From NCBI RefSeq assembly GCF_900055185.1, contig NZ_FIZX01000008.1, positions 1 to 64,000 on the forward strand: 64,000 nucleotides of DNA, written 5' to 3'. Of this stretch, positions 1 through 8,833 are shown in pieces (the stretch's first letter is position 1; every line of letters begins with the position of its first letter). Made by a program: the position numbers and the translations under genes. Under the pieces are notes generated by a model that was not told the DNA's origin, did no database searches, and saw only the letters and a program-made list of their open reading frames with translations. Source of the DNA: Grimontia celer. Its GTDB lineage: Bacteria > Pseudomonadota > Gammaproteobacteria > Enterobacterales > Vibrionaceae.

Positions 1-105
1 AAGTCCTCTAAAGGGTTGTTGGAGACTACGACGTAGATAGGTCAGGTGTGTAAGCGCTGCGAGGCGTTGAGCTAACTGATACTAATTGCCCGTGAGGCTT
101 AACCA
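1..105 (+). rRNA. rrl: 23S ribosomal RNA, 3' end (partial)
   Basis: The first ~105 bases match the conserved 3' terminus of bacterial 23S rRNA, including the GAGCTAACTGATACTAATTG segment and the final GAGGCTTAACC that pairs with the 5' end of the molecule. The gene is cut by the window start. The next ~120 bases are the 23S-5S spacer, processed away in the mature rRNAs. The exact 3' end is uncertain by a few bases. Confidence 0.95.
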
Positions 106-224
106 TACAACACCCAAGGGGTTTTGACGGACTCGAATAGAACCTTGAATGTGTAGAGAACACAGAAACAGCTTTCCAAGATTTTGGTTTTGACCTTTTT
201 TAAAGGTGAAGACTTAGCAGAATT

Positions 225-343
225 TGCTTGGCGACCATAGCGTTATGGACCCACCTGACTCCATGCCGAACTCAGTAGTGAAACGTAACAGCGCCGATGG
301 TAGTGTGGGGTCTCCCCATGTGAGAGTAGGACATCGCCAGGCT
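225..343 (+). rRNA. rrf: 5S ribosomal RNA
   Basis: About 119 bases closely match gammaproteobacterial 5S rRNA. Visible are the closing helix (TGCTTGGCG at the 5' end with CGCCAGGC at the 3' end), the CCCACCTGACTCCATGCCGA block and the GCGCCGATGGTAGTGTGGGG block. It follows the 23S end and precedes a strong terminator, so it is the last gene of an rRNA operon; no tRNA lies between 23S and 5S or after 5S. Confidence 0.97.
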
Positions 344-387
344 TCCAATTTTCTTTCACTTTTTGAAAAAGTGAAGACAAAAAATAG

Positions 388-420
388 AAAAAGCCCTGAC
401 CTGACGGTCAGGGCTTTTTT
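388..420 (+). terminator. rRNA operon terminator
   Basis: An 11-bp perfect stem (391-401 with 406-416), a TGAC loop and a run of T residues form a classic Rho-independent terminator about 45 bases after 5S rRNA. Confidence 0.93.
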
Positions 421-538
421 ACGTCTTGGCGGCAATGAAATCTCTTTGGCTATATACTACGTAACCAATCGCTTAAGTGTTCAGCAACCGTTCATAAAAG
501 TGTGTTAGATTAAATCTTTAGCGGAGAGGAGAGTTGTT

Positions 539-907
539 ATGAAAAAGCTGATAGTACTTTTGCCCGTTTTACTCGCGGCTGGGTGTACCAGCACTTCGAC
601 GCTTGACCTCGCACAAAATCAGGATTGGACTGGCCTGGCTGAAAGAGACGTTTCATTGCAATTGCCAAAACGCTCCGATAAGTCTTTAGCTGAGCTTGGT
701 GCAGCCGATATGGACTCAAAAGAAGTTTATTTAACTTCATACGAATCTTCAAAAGAGCAGTTCTGTGACCCATCCCGTGCATTCAAGATGGGATTTATGG
801 GCGAGCGATATGACGGATTTTGTGATGATCGAAATGACGGCTGGATCTTCTATCAAAATTGGAACATCGGGCGTGGTTCATCGCAAATGGATCATTTTCC
901 TTTCTGA
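539..907 (+). CDS. DUF2799 family lipoprotein
   Basis: A 122-residue protein with a type II signal peptide: MKK, a hydrophobic stretch, then the lipobox L-A-A-G-C with Cys at about residue 16, so it should be lipidated and held in the outer or inner membrane. The rest resembles the DUF2799 family as I recall it, including a central F-C-D/N-P segment and a C-terminal Y-D/N-G-F/V-C segment that conserve two cysteines. Function is unknown. A purine-rich ribosome site (GGAGAGGAGAG) precedes the ATG. The gene is monocistronic, flanked by the rrn terminator and its own terminator. Confidence 0.8.
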   Translation: MKKLIVLLPVLLAAGCTSTSTLDLAQNQDWTGLAERDVSLQLPKRSDKSLAELGAADMDSKEVYLTSYESSKEQFCDPSRAFKMGFMGERYDGFCDDRNDGWIFYQNWNIGRGSSQMDHFPF

Positions 908-934
908 GCTACCGAACAACATAGATACATATAA

Positions 935-962
935 AAAAGGCTGACGAGAATGTCAGCCTTTA
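935..962. terminator. bidirectional terminator
   Basis: A 10-bp stem (936-945 with 952-961) is flanked by A residues on the left and T residues on the right. It lies between the convergent lipoprotein gene and dapD and can serve both strands. Confidence 0.85.
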
Positions 963-985
963 TTGTTAGTACATATCTCAAAGCA

Positions 986-2017
986 TTAGTTATTCGCGTG
1001 CAGCTCAGCGTTTAACTCAACCGCAGATTTGTTAGTGAGACACTCAATCTTACCGGTCACTGAGTTGCGACGGAACAAAAGGTCGGTCTTGCCAGCAAGG
1101 TCGCGTGCTTTTACTGTTTCCACTTCTTGTCCGTTTGCATCCAGCATGGAGACTTTTGTACCTGCAGTCACGTACAGACCTGACTCGATGGTACAGCGAT
1201 CGCCTAGTGGGAAACCAAGACCCGCGTTCGCACCCAACAGGCTGTTTTCGCCGATAGAGATAACGATCTGGCCGCCACCGCTCAAGGTGCCCATGATTGA
1301 AGCACCACCACCGATGTCGCTGCCGTTGCCAACCATTACACCTGCAGAGATACGACCTTCAACCATGCTCACACCTTCAGTGCCTGCATTGAAATTGATG
1401 AAGCCTTCATGCATAACAGTGGTGCCTTCACCCACATGCGCACCCAGACGAACACGTGCAGTGTCTGCGATACGAACGCCTGCAGGAACCACGTAATCAA
1501 CCATCTTAGGAAACTTGTCTACGCAATCTACTGTCAGGGTTTCACCTTTCAAGCGAGCTTCCATTTGACGTTCAGCCAGCTCTGGTAGATCGATTGGTCC
1601 TTGGTTAGTCCAAGCGATGTTGTGCAGTAGACCGAAAATGCCATCCAGCACGATGCCGTGAGGCTTAGCAAGACGGTGAGAAATGAGTTGAAGCTTAAGG
1701 AAGCCCTCTGCCACGCTTGCTGGTTTTTCGTCAGTCGCAAGAATAGCCAGAACGAGTGGTTGGTTAGACTCCGCTGCTTTGGTCGCAAATGATGCTGCTG
1801 CTTGTTCGTCAGCTGCAGCGAAAGCAGAAGCGATAGCTGCGCATTGTGCTGCTTCCACTTCAAATGCTTCGTTACCGCCCTGGTAACCGACAACGTCAGC
1901 AAGAGCTGAAACCAGAGAATCTGAAGGGTTAAGAACTGGGGTTGGGAAAAATGCTTCGATGATTTTTCCATCTTTGTTTTTGGTCGCGGTGCCAAACGCT
2001 AGAGCAAAACTGGCCAT
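986..2017 (-). CDS. dapD: tetrahydrodipicolinate N-succinyltransferase DapD
   Basis: DapD transfers succinyl from succinyl-CoA to tetrahydrodipicolinate in the lysine/diaminopimelate pathway, in the cytoplasm. The 343-residue protein is the long form found in Vibrio and Pseudomonas rather than the 274-residue enterobacterial form. The N-terminal ~170 residues are the long-form domain. Residues ~180-300 carry left-handed beta-helix hexapeptide repeats (GVRIADTARVRLGAHVG, GAGLGFPLGDRC and similar). The start codon lies just left of a GGAG-containing leader. It is monocistronic, with its terminator shared with the convergent lipoprotein gene. I see no lysine riboswitch upstream. Confidence 0.95.
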   Translation of the reverse strand: MASFALAFGTATKNKDGKIIEAFFPTPVLNPSDSLVSALADVVGYQGGNEAFEVEAAQCAAIASAFAAADEQAAASFATKAAESNQPLVLAILATDEKPASVAEGFLKLQLISHRLAKPHGIVLDGIFGLLHNIAWTNQGPIDLPELAERQMEARLKGETLTVDCVDKFPKMVDYVVPAGVRIADTARVRLGAHVGEGTTVMHEGFINFNAGTEGVSMVEGRISAGVMVGNGSDIGGGASIMGTLSGGGQIVISIGENSLLGANAGLGFPLGDRCTIESGLYVTAGTKVSMLDANGQEVETVKARDLAGKTDLLFRRNSVTGKIECLTNKSAVELNAELHANN

Positions 2018-2205
2018 GATCCGGGAGTCTCCTTGTCTCTTCCACCAGCATCGTTTGATATCAGATGCTGCATGATAATTGTGATAGCTGGAGACATCTT
2101 AAAGTGAAGTGCATCAAGATTGAAGGGTGATGGGAGAGAATCCTTTAGATTAACGGCTCTTGCTGTGAATATGGGTTAAATAGACCGAAAATTAGGACAA
2201 TGCTG

Positions 2206-2232
2206 AAATAAAAAACGCTCCGTATGGGAGCG
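2206..2232 (-). terminator. terminator of yebG
   Basis: A hairpin AACGCTCC-loop-GGGAGCGTT (about 2214-2232) is followed on the minus strand by TTTTTATTT. It lies 13 bases after the yebG stop codon. The rest of the dapD-yebG gap (2018-2205) shows nothing else that I recognise. Confidence 0.85.
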
Positions 2233-2244
2233 TTGATTGAGAAG

Positions 2245-2541
2245 TTAAGCCGCTTCGGCGTCATCTTCCTTTGGCGCTTCAGCTTTTTTCTTTGCTGGCT
2301 TTGGGGTTGGTTTGCGTTTAGCCCCCAGAGCATAGAGTACTTCTTCACGATTTTGCGCTAGGAAAAGGGACAATTCTTCGCGTTGCGCTTCATCGCCTGT
2401 GACTTCGCTTTTACCCAGCAGCTCAAATAACTCATCTGCCATGTCGAGCATTTTGTCATACGCGTCAGCTTCCGCTTTAGAGGTAAAAGTCATCTTCTCT
2501 TCTCCGTTGCGTTCAACCACATATTTGACGATAACGGCCAT
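2245..2541 (-). CDS. yebG: SOS-inducible protein YebG
   Basis: The N-terminal half closely follows E. coli YebG: MAVIVKYVVERNGEEKMTFTSKAEADAYDKMLDMAD, a small alpha/beta fold. The 98-residue length is also typical. YebG is a LexA-regulated DNA-damage protein of poorly known biochemical function. The C-terminal ~25 residues are Lys/Pro/Ala then acidic, a low-complexity tail that differs from E. coli. A perfect LexA operator lies 24 bases upstream of the start, consistent with SOS control. Confidence 0.93.
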   Translation of the reverse strand: MAVIVKYVVERNGEEKMTFTSKAEADAYDKMLDMADELFELLGKSEVTGDEAQREELSLFLAQNREEVLYALGAKRKPTPKPAKKKAEAPKEDDAEAA

Positions 2542-2564
2542 GGTTAACCTCTCTTAAATTTGTT

Positions 2565-2584
2565 TACTGTCTGTTTATACAGTA
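2565..2584. promoter_or_regulatory. LexA operator (SOS box)
   Basis: TACTGTCTGTTTATACAGTA matches the LexA consensus CTGT-N8-ACAG with fully palindromic TACTGT/ACAGTA arms. It lies 24 bp upstream of yebG (leftward) and 40 bp upstream of the glycosylase ATG (rightward), so one site could control both divergent genes. Confidence 0.92.
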
Positions 2585-2623
2585 GAGTAAAGTTACCTGT
2601 CTAGTTTAACCGTGATTACTGTG

Positions 2624-3310
2624 ATGGCATTGGAAAAATTCTCAGAGATTTATCATCGAGCAGCAACAAGAAAGGGAAGTAACAGCGATCTGGAGCAGCG
2701 TCTGGCACACCCTAAGAGCGTAAAAGAACTTGGCGAGATCCCGGATGATCGATGGCTAGCGACATTCAGTCAGAAGATCTTCCAGTCGGGAATGAATTGG
2801 CAGGTAGTGAGAAACAAGTGGCCAGGTTTTGAAGAAGTCTTCTGGGGCTTTGATATTGAAAAAATGTGCCTAACTCCGCCTGAAATGTGGGAGGAGAAAG
2901 CCACAAATCCAGCGATCATTCGTCATCTGGGTAAAGTCATGACCATTCCCCACAATGCACAGATGATGAAAAGCGCAGCGAAGCAACACGGCAGCTTTGC
3001 CAAGTTTGTCGCGGAGTGGCCGGAAAGCGACATCATTGGCTTATGGGCACACCTGAAAAAGCATGGCAGTCGCTTAGGTGGTAATACCGGGCCTTATTCA
3101 CTTCGCATGATGGGTAAAGATACTTTTATCTTGTCTGGCGATGTTGAAGGATATCTGCGGGCTCACAAGATCATTGATGGTGGCCGGGATACCCGAAAAT
3201 CTCTGCATGCGGCGCAAGAAGCGTTTAATCAATGGCAGGAAGAAAGTGGACGTCCACTTTGCCAAATTAGCCAGATTATCGCTTTCAGCGTGGGTGATAA
3301 TAGCTATTAA
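2624..3310 (+). CDS. Tag-like 3-methyladenine DNA glycosylase
   Basis: A 228-residue protein of the DNA-3-methyladenine glycosylase I (Tag, COG2818) superfamily in its Vibrio form. Recognisable parts are FSQKIFQSGMNWQVVRNKWPGF, FGFDIEKM and LKKHGSRLGGNTGPYSLRMMGKDTFILS. The Cys/His zinc snap of E. coli Tag is not evident, so this is a divergent branch and the alkyl-base activity is inferred. I chose ATG 2624 (MALEKFSEIYHR) by recalled similarity to Vibrio relatives; GTG 2612 in frame is an alternative, and neither has a strong ribosome site. It is divergent from yebG across a LexA box, which supports a repair role. Confidence 0.8.
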   Translation: MALEKFSEIYHRAATRKGSNSDLEQRLAHPKSVKELGEIPDDRWLATFSQKIFQSGMNWQVVRNKWPGFEEVFWGFDIEKMCLTPPEMWEEKATNPAIIRHLGKVMTIPHNAQMMKSAAKQHGSFAKFVAEWPESDIIGLWAHLKKHGSRLGGNTGPYSLRMMGKDTFILSGDVEGYLRAHKIIDGGRDTRKSLHAAQEAFNQWQEESGRPLCQISQIIAFSVGDNSY

Positions 3311-4215
3311 TCGTTAACTTGCCACTCGCTGGTAAACGTTAGAAAGCGTTCAAACAGCAGCGAGTGGTGTTTGCTTTTGTGGTGTGCCAACCAGTACTGA
3401 CGGCGCAGGTCGAGTGGCAACGTCAGCTTATGAAGTCTTTTATTGCTGATGGCATGTCTGGCGGCCAGTGTCGAAAGGTAGGCCAAACCGAGTCCTGCCG
3501 CCGCACAATTGATAATGGCTTCAGTGGTTCGAAGCTCAAAAGCTACCGTCCAGTCCTCTAACCTTGGGGCGATTCGTGAAAGGAAATGCTCACGGGTGCC
3601 GGAGCCTGTTTCTCTCAACAGCCACGCATGGTTTTCCAAATCAAACAGTGTAATTCCTGCTTTTTGCGCCAAAGGATGGTCGATGGCGCAAACAATACAC
3701 ATTTCGTCAGAAAGCCAAGGCTGCATGTGTAAATCATCATTTCCCAAATGGTGCTTATTCTCGCCCTGTCCTTCAATGAGTCCGATATCGAGCTCAAATG
3801 CGAGCAATCTGTCGATGATCGACTGACTGTTAGAGATCACCAACTCTTGGTCAATATGATTACTTTGTGCCCTGAAGTCCCTCAACAAAAATGGCACTAG
3901 TTGGTTTCCTATTGTATCGCTTGCGCCCAACCTGAGGTGGCCGGATAGTTCGCCATCAGAGTTCAATACCTTTGTGATTTCATCGCTTCGGGTAAGGAGT
4001 TCGTCTGCCATAGGAAGGAGTCGACGGCCTTGATCGTTGAGTATCAAACGGTTGTTGACCCGCTCAAACAGTTTGTGTCCCAGCTGACTTTCCAGCTCTG
4101 TGATCGCCATGCTGACAGCAGGTTTGGACAGGAAAAGCAGACCGGATGCAGCCGTGATAGTTTTTTCCTGCGCTACCGCGACAAACACCTGTAGCTGGCG
4201 AAGAGACAATGACAT
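3307..4215 (-). CDS. LysR-family regulator, YeiE-like
   Basis: A 302-residue LysR-type regulator: N-terminal winged helix-turn-helix (residues ~1-65, LRQLQVFVAVAQEKTITAAS...SKPAVSMAITELESQLG) and a C-terminal effector domain. It resembles E. coli YeiE over its length, for example DTIGNQLVPFLLRDF, IGLIEGQG and LRETGSGTREHFL. YeiE has been linked to sulfite sensing, as I recall. It is divergent from the TDT transporter gene with an inverted-repeat operator in the gap, so it probably controls that transporter and itself. Its stop overlaps the convergent glycosylase gene by 4 bp. Confidence 0.85.
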   Translation of the reverse strand: MSLSLRQLQVFVAVAQEKTITAASGLLFLSKPAVSMAITELESQLGHKLFERVNNRLILNDQGRRLLPMADELLTRSDEITKVLNSDGELSGHLRLGASDTIGNQLVPFLLRDFRAQSNHIDQELVISNSQSIIDRLLAFELDIGLIEGQGENKHHLGNDDLHMQPWLSDEMCIVCAIDHPLAQKAGITLFDLENHAWLLRETGSGTREHFLSRIAPRLEDWTVAFELRTTEAIINCAAAGLGLAYLSTLAARHAISNKRLHKLTLPLDLRRQYWLAHHKSKHHSLLFERFLTFTSEWQVND

Positions 4216-4234
4216 CTGGCTATTTACCCATCGA

Positions 4235-4272
4235 TTTAACCTAGTTTAAGTTTAACTTAACATTAGGTTAAA
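4235..4272. promoter_or_regulatory. candidate LysR operator
   Basis: A perfect 9-bp inverted repeat, TTTAACCTA (4235-4243) and TAGGTTAAA (4264-4272), encloses an inner TTAAG/CTTAA repeat. It lies between the LysR gene and the divergent transporter gene, 20 bp from the LysR start. A TATACT -10-like hexamer follows at 4283-4288. Confidence 0.65.
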
Positions 4273-4348
4273 GATATTCAGATATACTAAATCATGATGC
4301 CGTTCTATCATATTTTATGTGTTTTTCTTCTAAAGATGTGACAGAGCA

Positions 4349-5305
4349 ATGCGTAGACGTCTCAACTTACTTCCTACTCCAATGGCTGGCCTCGCGCTGG
4401 CAATCGCAAGCCTCGGTTGGAGCTGGGAAAATGTCGGTAATTTTGGTGGGAATGCTCAAGTTTTAGGAGCGGTGATCGGTGGTGTGATGTTATTGATGAT
4501 TGCGCTGAAATTTACTTTTTCTCCCAAAGGTCTTTGGTGCGATTTGCAGCATCCTGTTGTCGGCAGTGTGGTGCCTACTTTTGCTATGGGCGTGATGATT
4601 GTTTCTGCTTCTGTTGGCAAAGTGTCTCCTCTGGCGGGTGATTCTCTTTGGATGCTGGCCGTGGTTGCTCACGTCGCGTTCCTCGTTTCTTTTGTTTATC
4701 ACCGCGCCCGTGATTTTTCTCTGACGCACATGGTGCCAAGCTGGTTTGTGCCGCCAGTGGGACTGATAGTTGCTGATGTTGCTTTTTCGGGTAACCCTGC
4801 GCTGCGCCCCGTGGCGGATGGCATTATGCTATTTGGTTTACTGGCTTATGCAGTGTTGTTGCCACTCATGCTTTACCGCCTGATTTTCTGTGGTGAGGTG
4901 CCAGATGCGGCGAAGCCAACCATTGCGATTCTGGCCGCACCTGCAAGCCTGTCTCTGGCTGGTTACTTAACCGTGAGTCAATCTCCCTCACCTGTCATTG
5001 TGGCGGTACTTTTGGGGATTGCTTTACTGATGACGCTGGTGATTTACGTGTCATTTGCCAAGCTGTTGCGTTTGCCATTCTCACCGGGCTATGCCGCGTT
5101 TACCTTCCCAATGGTTATCGGCGCGACAGCATTGTTTAAAACTGCGGCTTGGTTAGAGTCGGTTGGCGTGGCGGCAACTTATGTGAATCAGGTCTATGTG
5201 CTGGGTATTATCGAATTGGTGGTCGCGACCATTGTGGTTGGGTATGTAGCCATGCATTACCGCCGCTTCATTTCCCTGCAATGGAAAATGCCTGCCACAG
5301 CATAA
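4349..5305 (+). CDS. TDT/SLAC1-family anion transporter
   Basis: A very hydrophobic 318-residue protein with about ten predicted membrane helices spaced along its length, resembling the tellurite-resistance/dicarboxylate transporter (TDT, TehA/SLAC1) family. Typical signatures are LPTPMAGLALAIASLGWSW at the N-terminus and a PxMVIGATALFK-like helix near the C-terminus. Family members conduct anions or export dicarboxylates, sulfite or tellurite. The substrate here is not visible from sequence. The divergent YeiE-like regulator makes an anion such as sulfite a reasonable guess. It is followed by a clear terminator. Confidence 0.82.
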   Translation: MRRRLNLLPTPMAGLALAIASLGWSWENVGNFGGNAQVLGAVIGGVMLLMIALKFTFSPKGLWCDLQHPVVGSVVPTFAMGVMIVSASVGKVSPLAGDSLWMLAVVAHVAFLVSFVYHRARDFSLTHMVPSWFVPPVGLIVADVAFSGNPALRPVADGIMLFGLLAYAVLLPLMLYRLIFCGEVPDAAKPTIAILAAPASLSLAGYLTVSQSPSPVIVAVLLGIALLMTLVIYVSFAKLLRLPFSPGYAAFTFPMVIGATALFKTAAWLESVGVAATYVNQVYVLGIIELVVATIVVGYVAMHYRRFISLQWKMPATA

Positions 5306-5330
5306 GCATAATTTTCGCGAAACTGTTAAA

Positions 5331-5360
5331 AATAGCCTGCATCTTGTGCAGGCTTTTTCA
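5331..5360 (+). terminator. terminator after TDT gene
   Basis: An 8-bp stem AGCCTGCA/TGCAGGCT (5334-5341 with 5347-5354) with a five-base loop is followed by TTTTCATTT. Confidence 0.88.
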
Positions 5361-5431
5361 TTTCTAACTGCATGAAATTGCACTCTTGAGGGCATTCCGC
5401 CACAATCTCTCCAATACCGTTCTCATGAGTC

Positions 5432-8400
5432 TTGCCCGTGTTCACTGTCTATCACTCTAACCAGTTGGATCTTTTGAAAAGTCTGCTGGTCGCCATTATT
5501 CAGCAAAAGCCATTGGATAATCCTTTTCAAAAGGAATTAATCCTGGTGCAAAGCCCGGGCATGGCGCAGTGGCTCAAGCTTGAAATGGCCAAAGAGCAAG
5601 GGATTGTTGCGAACGTTGAGTTCCCACTTCCCGCCACTTTCATTTGGCAGATGTTCACTCAGATTTTGGACGATGTGCCGCAGCGAAGTTTTTTCAATAA
5701 AGAAGCGATGACCTGGAAGCTGATGACTGTCCTGCCAGAGCTCCTCGATCAACCAGACTTTGATGAACTCAAGCGTTACCTCGAAGGCGATGACGACAAT
5801 CAGAAGCTTTACCAACTTGCGGGTAAGATTGCCGATATCTATGACCAATATCTGGTGTACCGACCTGAGTGGATAAAGGCATGGGAAAACGAGCAGATTG
5901 TTGATGAGTTGGCTGAGGAGAAAAGCTGGCAACCCAAGCTTTGGCAAGCGCTTTACGATTACACCCTTCAGCAGGAGCAGTCGCCGTTTCACCGTGCCAA
6001 TCTCTATGAAGAGTTTATCGAGGCGCTAGCGTCCCATAAAGGGAAACCAGACGGTCTGAAAGGTATTGAGCGTGTTTTTGTGTTCGGCATTTCTGCTCTG
6101 CCGCCGCGTTATCTTGATGCCCTCAAAGCGTTGGGTGAGCATGTTGATGTCCACTATATGTTCACCAACCCTTGTCGTTATTACTGGGGAGATATCCGCG
6201 ACAAACGTTATCTGGCGAGACGTGCTGCCAGCATGGAGTCACGCATCAGCCGTGCCAGTGATACTCAAGAGCCGGCGCAGTTTGCCCTGCCATTAGTCAG
6301 TGAAGATGATTCGGCCGAAGTCGGTAATAGCCTGCTGGCTTCTATGGGTAAGCTTGGCCGAGACAATCTACTGCTGATTTCTGACCTCCAATGTAATGAG
6401 GTCGATCAGGGCTTTGTTGATGTGCAGCGTGACAGCCTACTCCATCATATTCAGGCTGATATTCTTGATTTGATTGAACCGGGCAATATTCAAGAAACCC
6501 TTACCAGTGAGAGTAAGGTGGGTATTTCCGCTGAAGATCGCTCTGTCATGGTGGAGGTTTGCCACAGTCCGATGCGTGAAGTGGAAGTGCTGCACGACAG
6601 GCTGCTTGAGATGCTAGAACGAGACCCGGATTTATCTCCGCGGGATATTATCGTGATGGTCGCCGACATTAATGCCTATAGCCCGGCAATTCAGGCGGTA
6701 TTCGGCAATGCGCCCGGTGAGCGCTTTATTCCGTTCTCGATTTCTGACCGCACTGCCGATCAGGAAAGTCCAATCCTAACAACATTCTTGCGATTATTAG
6801 GTCTTCCAGACAGCCGTTGTAGTGCAGCGGAGCTTCTGGAAATCCTCGAAGTTCCTTCGGTGATGCGTCAATTTGGTTTTGATAACCGCCAGTTTGAGAA
6901 GGTGAAATTCTGGGTAGAAGAATCCGGCATTCGCTGGGGACTTGATGATTCGACGGCGGAGCATTTCGCCTTGCCTCATCAACATCAGAACACCTGGTTG
7001 TTTGGTCTTAACCGCATGTTGCTGGGTTACGCAATGCCAAGCGAAGCAGGGCTTTATAACGATGTGTTGGCGTATGACGAAGTCCAGGGATTGGAAGCGG
7101 AGCTGGCGGGTAAGTTGGGAGAGTTCTTCCGTGTGATGTCGGCGACGCAAAAAGTGCTGCTCGGCGCGAAAGACGGTCATGCCTGGGTGCAGGCACTGAC
7201 ATCACTCTTTGACGAGATGTTTGCGCTGGATACAGACGAAGAATTAGCAGGGCAGCTTATCCGCACCCAACTGGATAACTGGCTGACCCAATTGGATGAT
7301 GCAGGGTTCAACCAAACTCTGGCACTCCCGATCGTGCGTGATTATCTGAAAGAAAAGCTTGGGGGCGAGCGTGTCAGTCAGCGCTTCCTTGCCGGTCAAG
7401 TGAACTTCTGTACCCTGATGCCAATGCGTTCTATCCCGTTTCAGATGGTGTGCCTGCTTGGTATGAACGATGGCGATTACCCGCGCACCATCGCGCCGGT
7501 TGGCTTTGATTTGATGGCGGGTCGCACCCGCGCCGGTGACCGTTCCCGTCGGGATGATGATAGATACCTGTTCCTCGAAGCACTGCAATCAGCTCAGCAA
7601 CGCCTATACATTAGCTATGTAGGCCGTTCCGTGCAGGACAACACAGAAAAAGTGCCTTCTGTATTGGTGACTGAATTACTCGATTATTGCCGTCTGGGAT
7701 ACTGCCTTGAAGGCGACCAATCTCTGCCCGAACACGAGTCCGGCGAGCGTCTGCTCAAAGCCTTGAATCACCATAATCCACTTGTGCCTTTCAGCCGACA
7801 CGCCTTTACTGAGAGTCGTCAAAGTTACGCGGCGGAATGGTTACCAGCCGCGCGTGGCGAAGGGCAACTTGCAGCGCCTTTTCTTGATGGTAAAGCGCTG
7901 AGTGAAGAGCCTGAACTGCAATCCGGTGTGGTTGAACTTGCCGAGCTTCAGCGATTTTGGCGCTTACCTGTTCAGTATTTTTTTAATCGCCGCTTAAAGG
8001 TCTTCTTTGAGTCGCCGGAAGGGGCAATGGAAGACGCTGAACCCTTTGCGCTCGATAATCTTCACCGTTACCAGTTGCGCGATGCGCTTCTATCCCATGT
8101 TATCGCCCATGATGACAGTGAAGCTTCACTGGAAGCCTTTTTCAGGCAGCAGAAAGCGAGCGGCAGCTTGCCACTCAATCATTTTGGTGAATTGACACTT
8201 GAGACGGAACAAGCCGGAATATTGGCTCAGTACGCGCAATTGAAACCATTACTGAGCGACAAACGACAAGCGTTGGAGGTTAATCTTTCTGTCGCCACCT
8301 CCCGTGGCGCGGTCAAACTTCAAGGCTGGCTGGATGAGCGTTACCGCGCTGGTCGCATTTTGTATCGAAGCGGAAAAGTCAGGGCGAGAGACAAGCTAGC

Positions 8401-8833
8401 GGCATGGATTGATCATCTTTGCCAGTGCGCGGCAGGTGAGCAACTGGAAACACGCTTCATCGGAGTAGATGACGATGTGGTGTGGGGGCCTATTGCCAAA
8501 GAGGACGCTTTGTCGAGCCTTGCGGTTTACATCGAATACTATCTTGCGGGTACGGAAGCACCACTGCCTTATCTGCCAAATACTGCGCAGGCAGGCTTAG
8601 CGGCTTGTATTGATAAGAAAGGTCACTGGTCGGAAGACGACGCCTCGTTGGATAAAGCGCGCAGCAAGATGCGCGCAGCCTTTGAAGGGGGCTATATGGT
8701 CTCGGGCGAGGGGGAGAATGCTTACGTGGCTCGTGTCTGGCCACAGATAGAGGATGAGCTGCTTGACCAGGTTTTTGAGCTTGGAAAAACCTTGCTGCTA
8801 CCTGCGCTAAGTGGCGAGAAAAAAGAAGACTGA
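5432..8833 (+). CDS. recC: exodeoxyribonuclease V subunit RecC
   Basis: RecC is the Chi-recognition subunit of RecBCD, which processes double-strand DNA ends for recombination. The 1133-residue protein opens like E. coli RecC (VYHSNQLDLLKSLL... PFQKELILVQSPGMAQWL) and keeps the inactive helicase-like and nuclease-like organisation expected by length. The start is not ATG: TTG 5432, or GTG 5438 two codons later, both with weak ribosome sites. A chemoreceptor gene on the opposite strand separates it from recB, whereas E. coli has ptrA there. Its stop codon lies within a hairpin shared with the convergent gene. Confidence 0.96.
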   Translation: MPVFTVYHSNQLDLLKSLLVAIIQQKPLDNPFQKELILVQSPGMAQWLKLEMAKEQGIVANVEFPLPATFIWQMFTQILDDVPQRSFFNKEAMTWKLMTVLPELLDQPDFDELKRYLEGDDDNQKLYQLAGKIADIYDQYLVYRPEWIKAWENEQIVDELAEEKSWQPKLWQALYDYTLQQEQSPFHRANLYEEFIEALASHKGKPDGLKGIERVFVFGISALPPRYLDALKALGEHVDVHYMFTNPCRYYWGDIRDKRYLARRAASMESRISRASDTQEPAQFALPLVSEDDSAEVGNSLLASMGKLGRDNLLLISDLQCNEVDQGFVDVQRDSLLHHIQADILDLIEPGNIQETLTSESKVGISAEDRSVMVEVCHSPMREVEVLHDRLLEMLERDPDLSPRDIIVMVADINAYSPAIQAVFGNAPGERFIPFSISDRTADQESPILTTFLRLLGLPDSRCSAAELLEILEVPSVMRQFGFDNRQFEKVKFWVEESGIRWGLDDSTAEHFALPHQHQNTWLFGLNRMLLGYAMPSEAGLYNDVLAYDEVQGLEAELAGKLGEFFRVMSATQKVLLGAKDGHAWVQALTSLFDEMFALDTDEELAGQLIRTQLDNWLTQLDDAGFNQTLALPIVRDYLKEKLGGERVSQRFLAGQVNFCTLMPMRSIPFQMVCLLGMNDGDYPRTIAPVGFDLMAGRTRAGDRSRRDDDRYLFLEALQSAQQRLYISYVGRSVQDNTEKVPSVLVTELLDYCRLGYCLEGDQSLPEHESGERLLKALNHHNPLVPFSRHAFTESRQSYAAEWLPAARGEGQLAAPFLDGKALSEEPELQSGVVELAELQRFWRLPVQYFFNRRLKVFFESPEGAMEDAEPFALDNLHRYQLRDALLSHVIAHDDSEASLEAFFRQQKASGSLPLNHFGELTLETEQAGILAQYAQLKPLLSDKRQALEVNLSVATSRGAVKLQGWLDERYRAGRILYRSGKVRARDKLAAWIDHLCQCAAGEQLETRFIGVDDDVVWGPIAKEDALSSLAVYIEYYLAGTEAPLPYLPNTAQAGLAACIDKKGHWSEDDASLDKARSKMRAAFEGGYMVSGEGENAYVARVWPQIEDELLDQVFELGKTLLLPALSGEKKED

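Noticed and set aside
106-224. tRNA gene in the 23S-5S spacer
   Set aside because: No cloverleaf or conserved T-loop (GTTCRANYC) is visible; the spacer is short and AT-rich.
1029-1496. 155-residue plus-strand frame across dapD
   Set aside because: Pro/Ser/Thr-rich shadow of the dapD beta-helix repeats.
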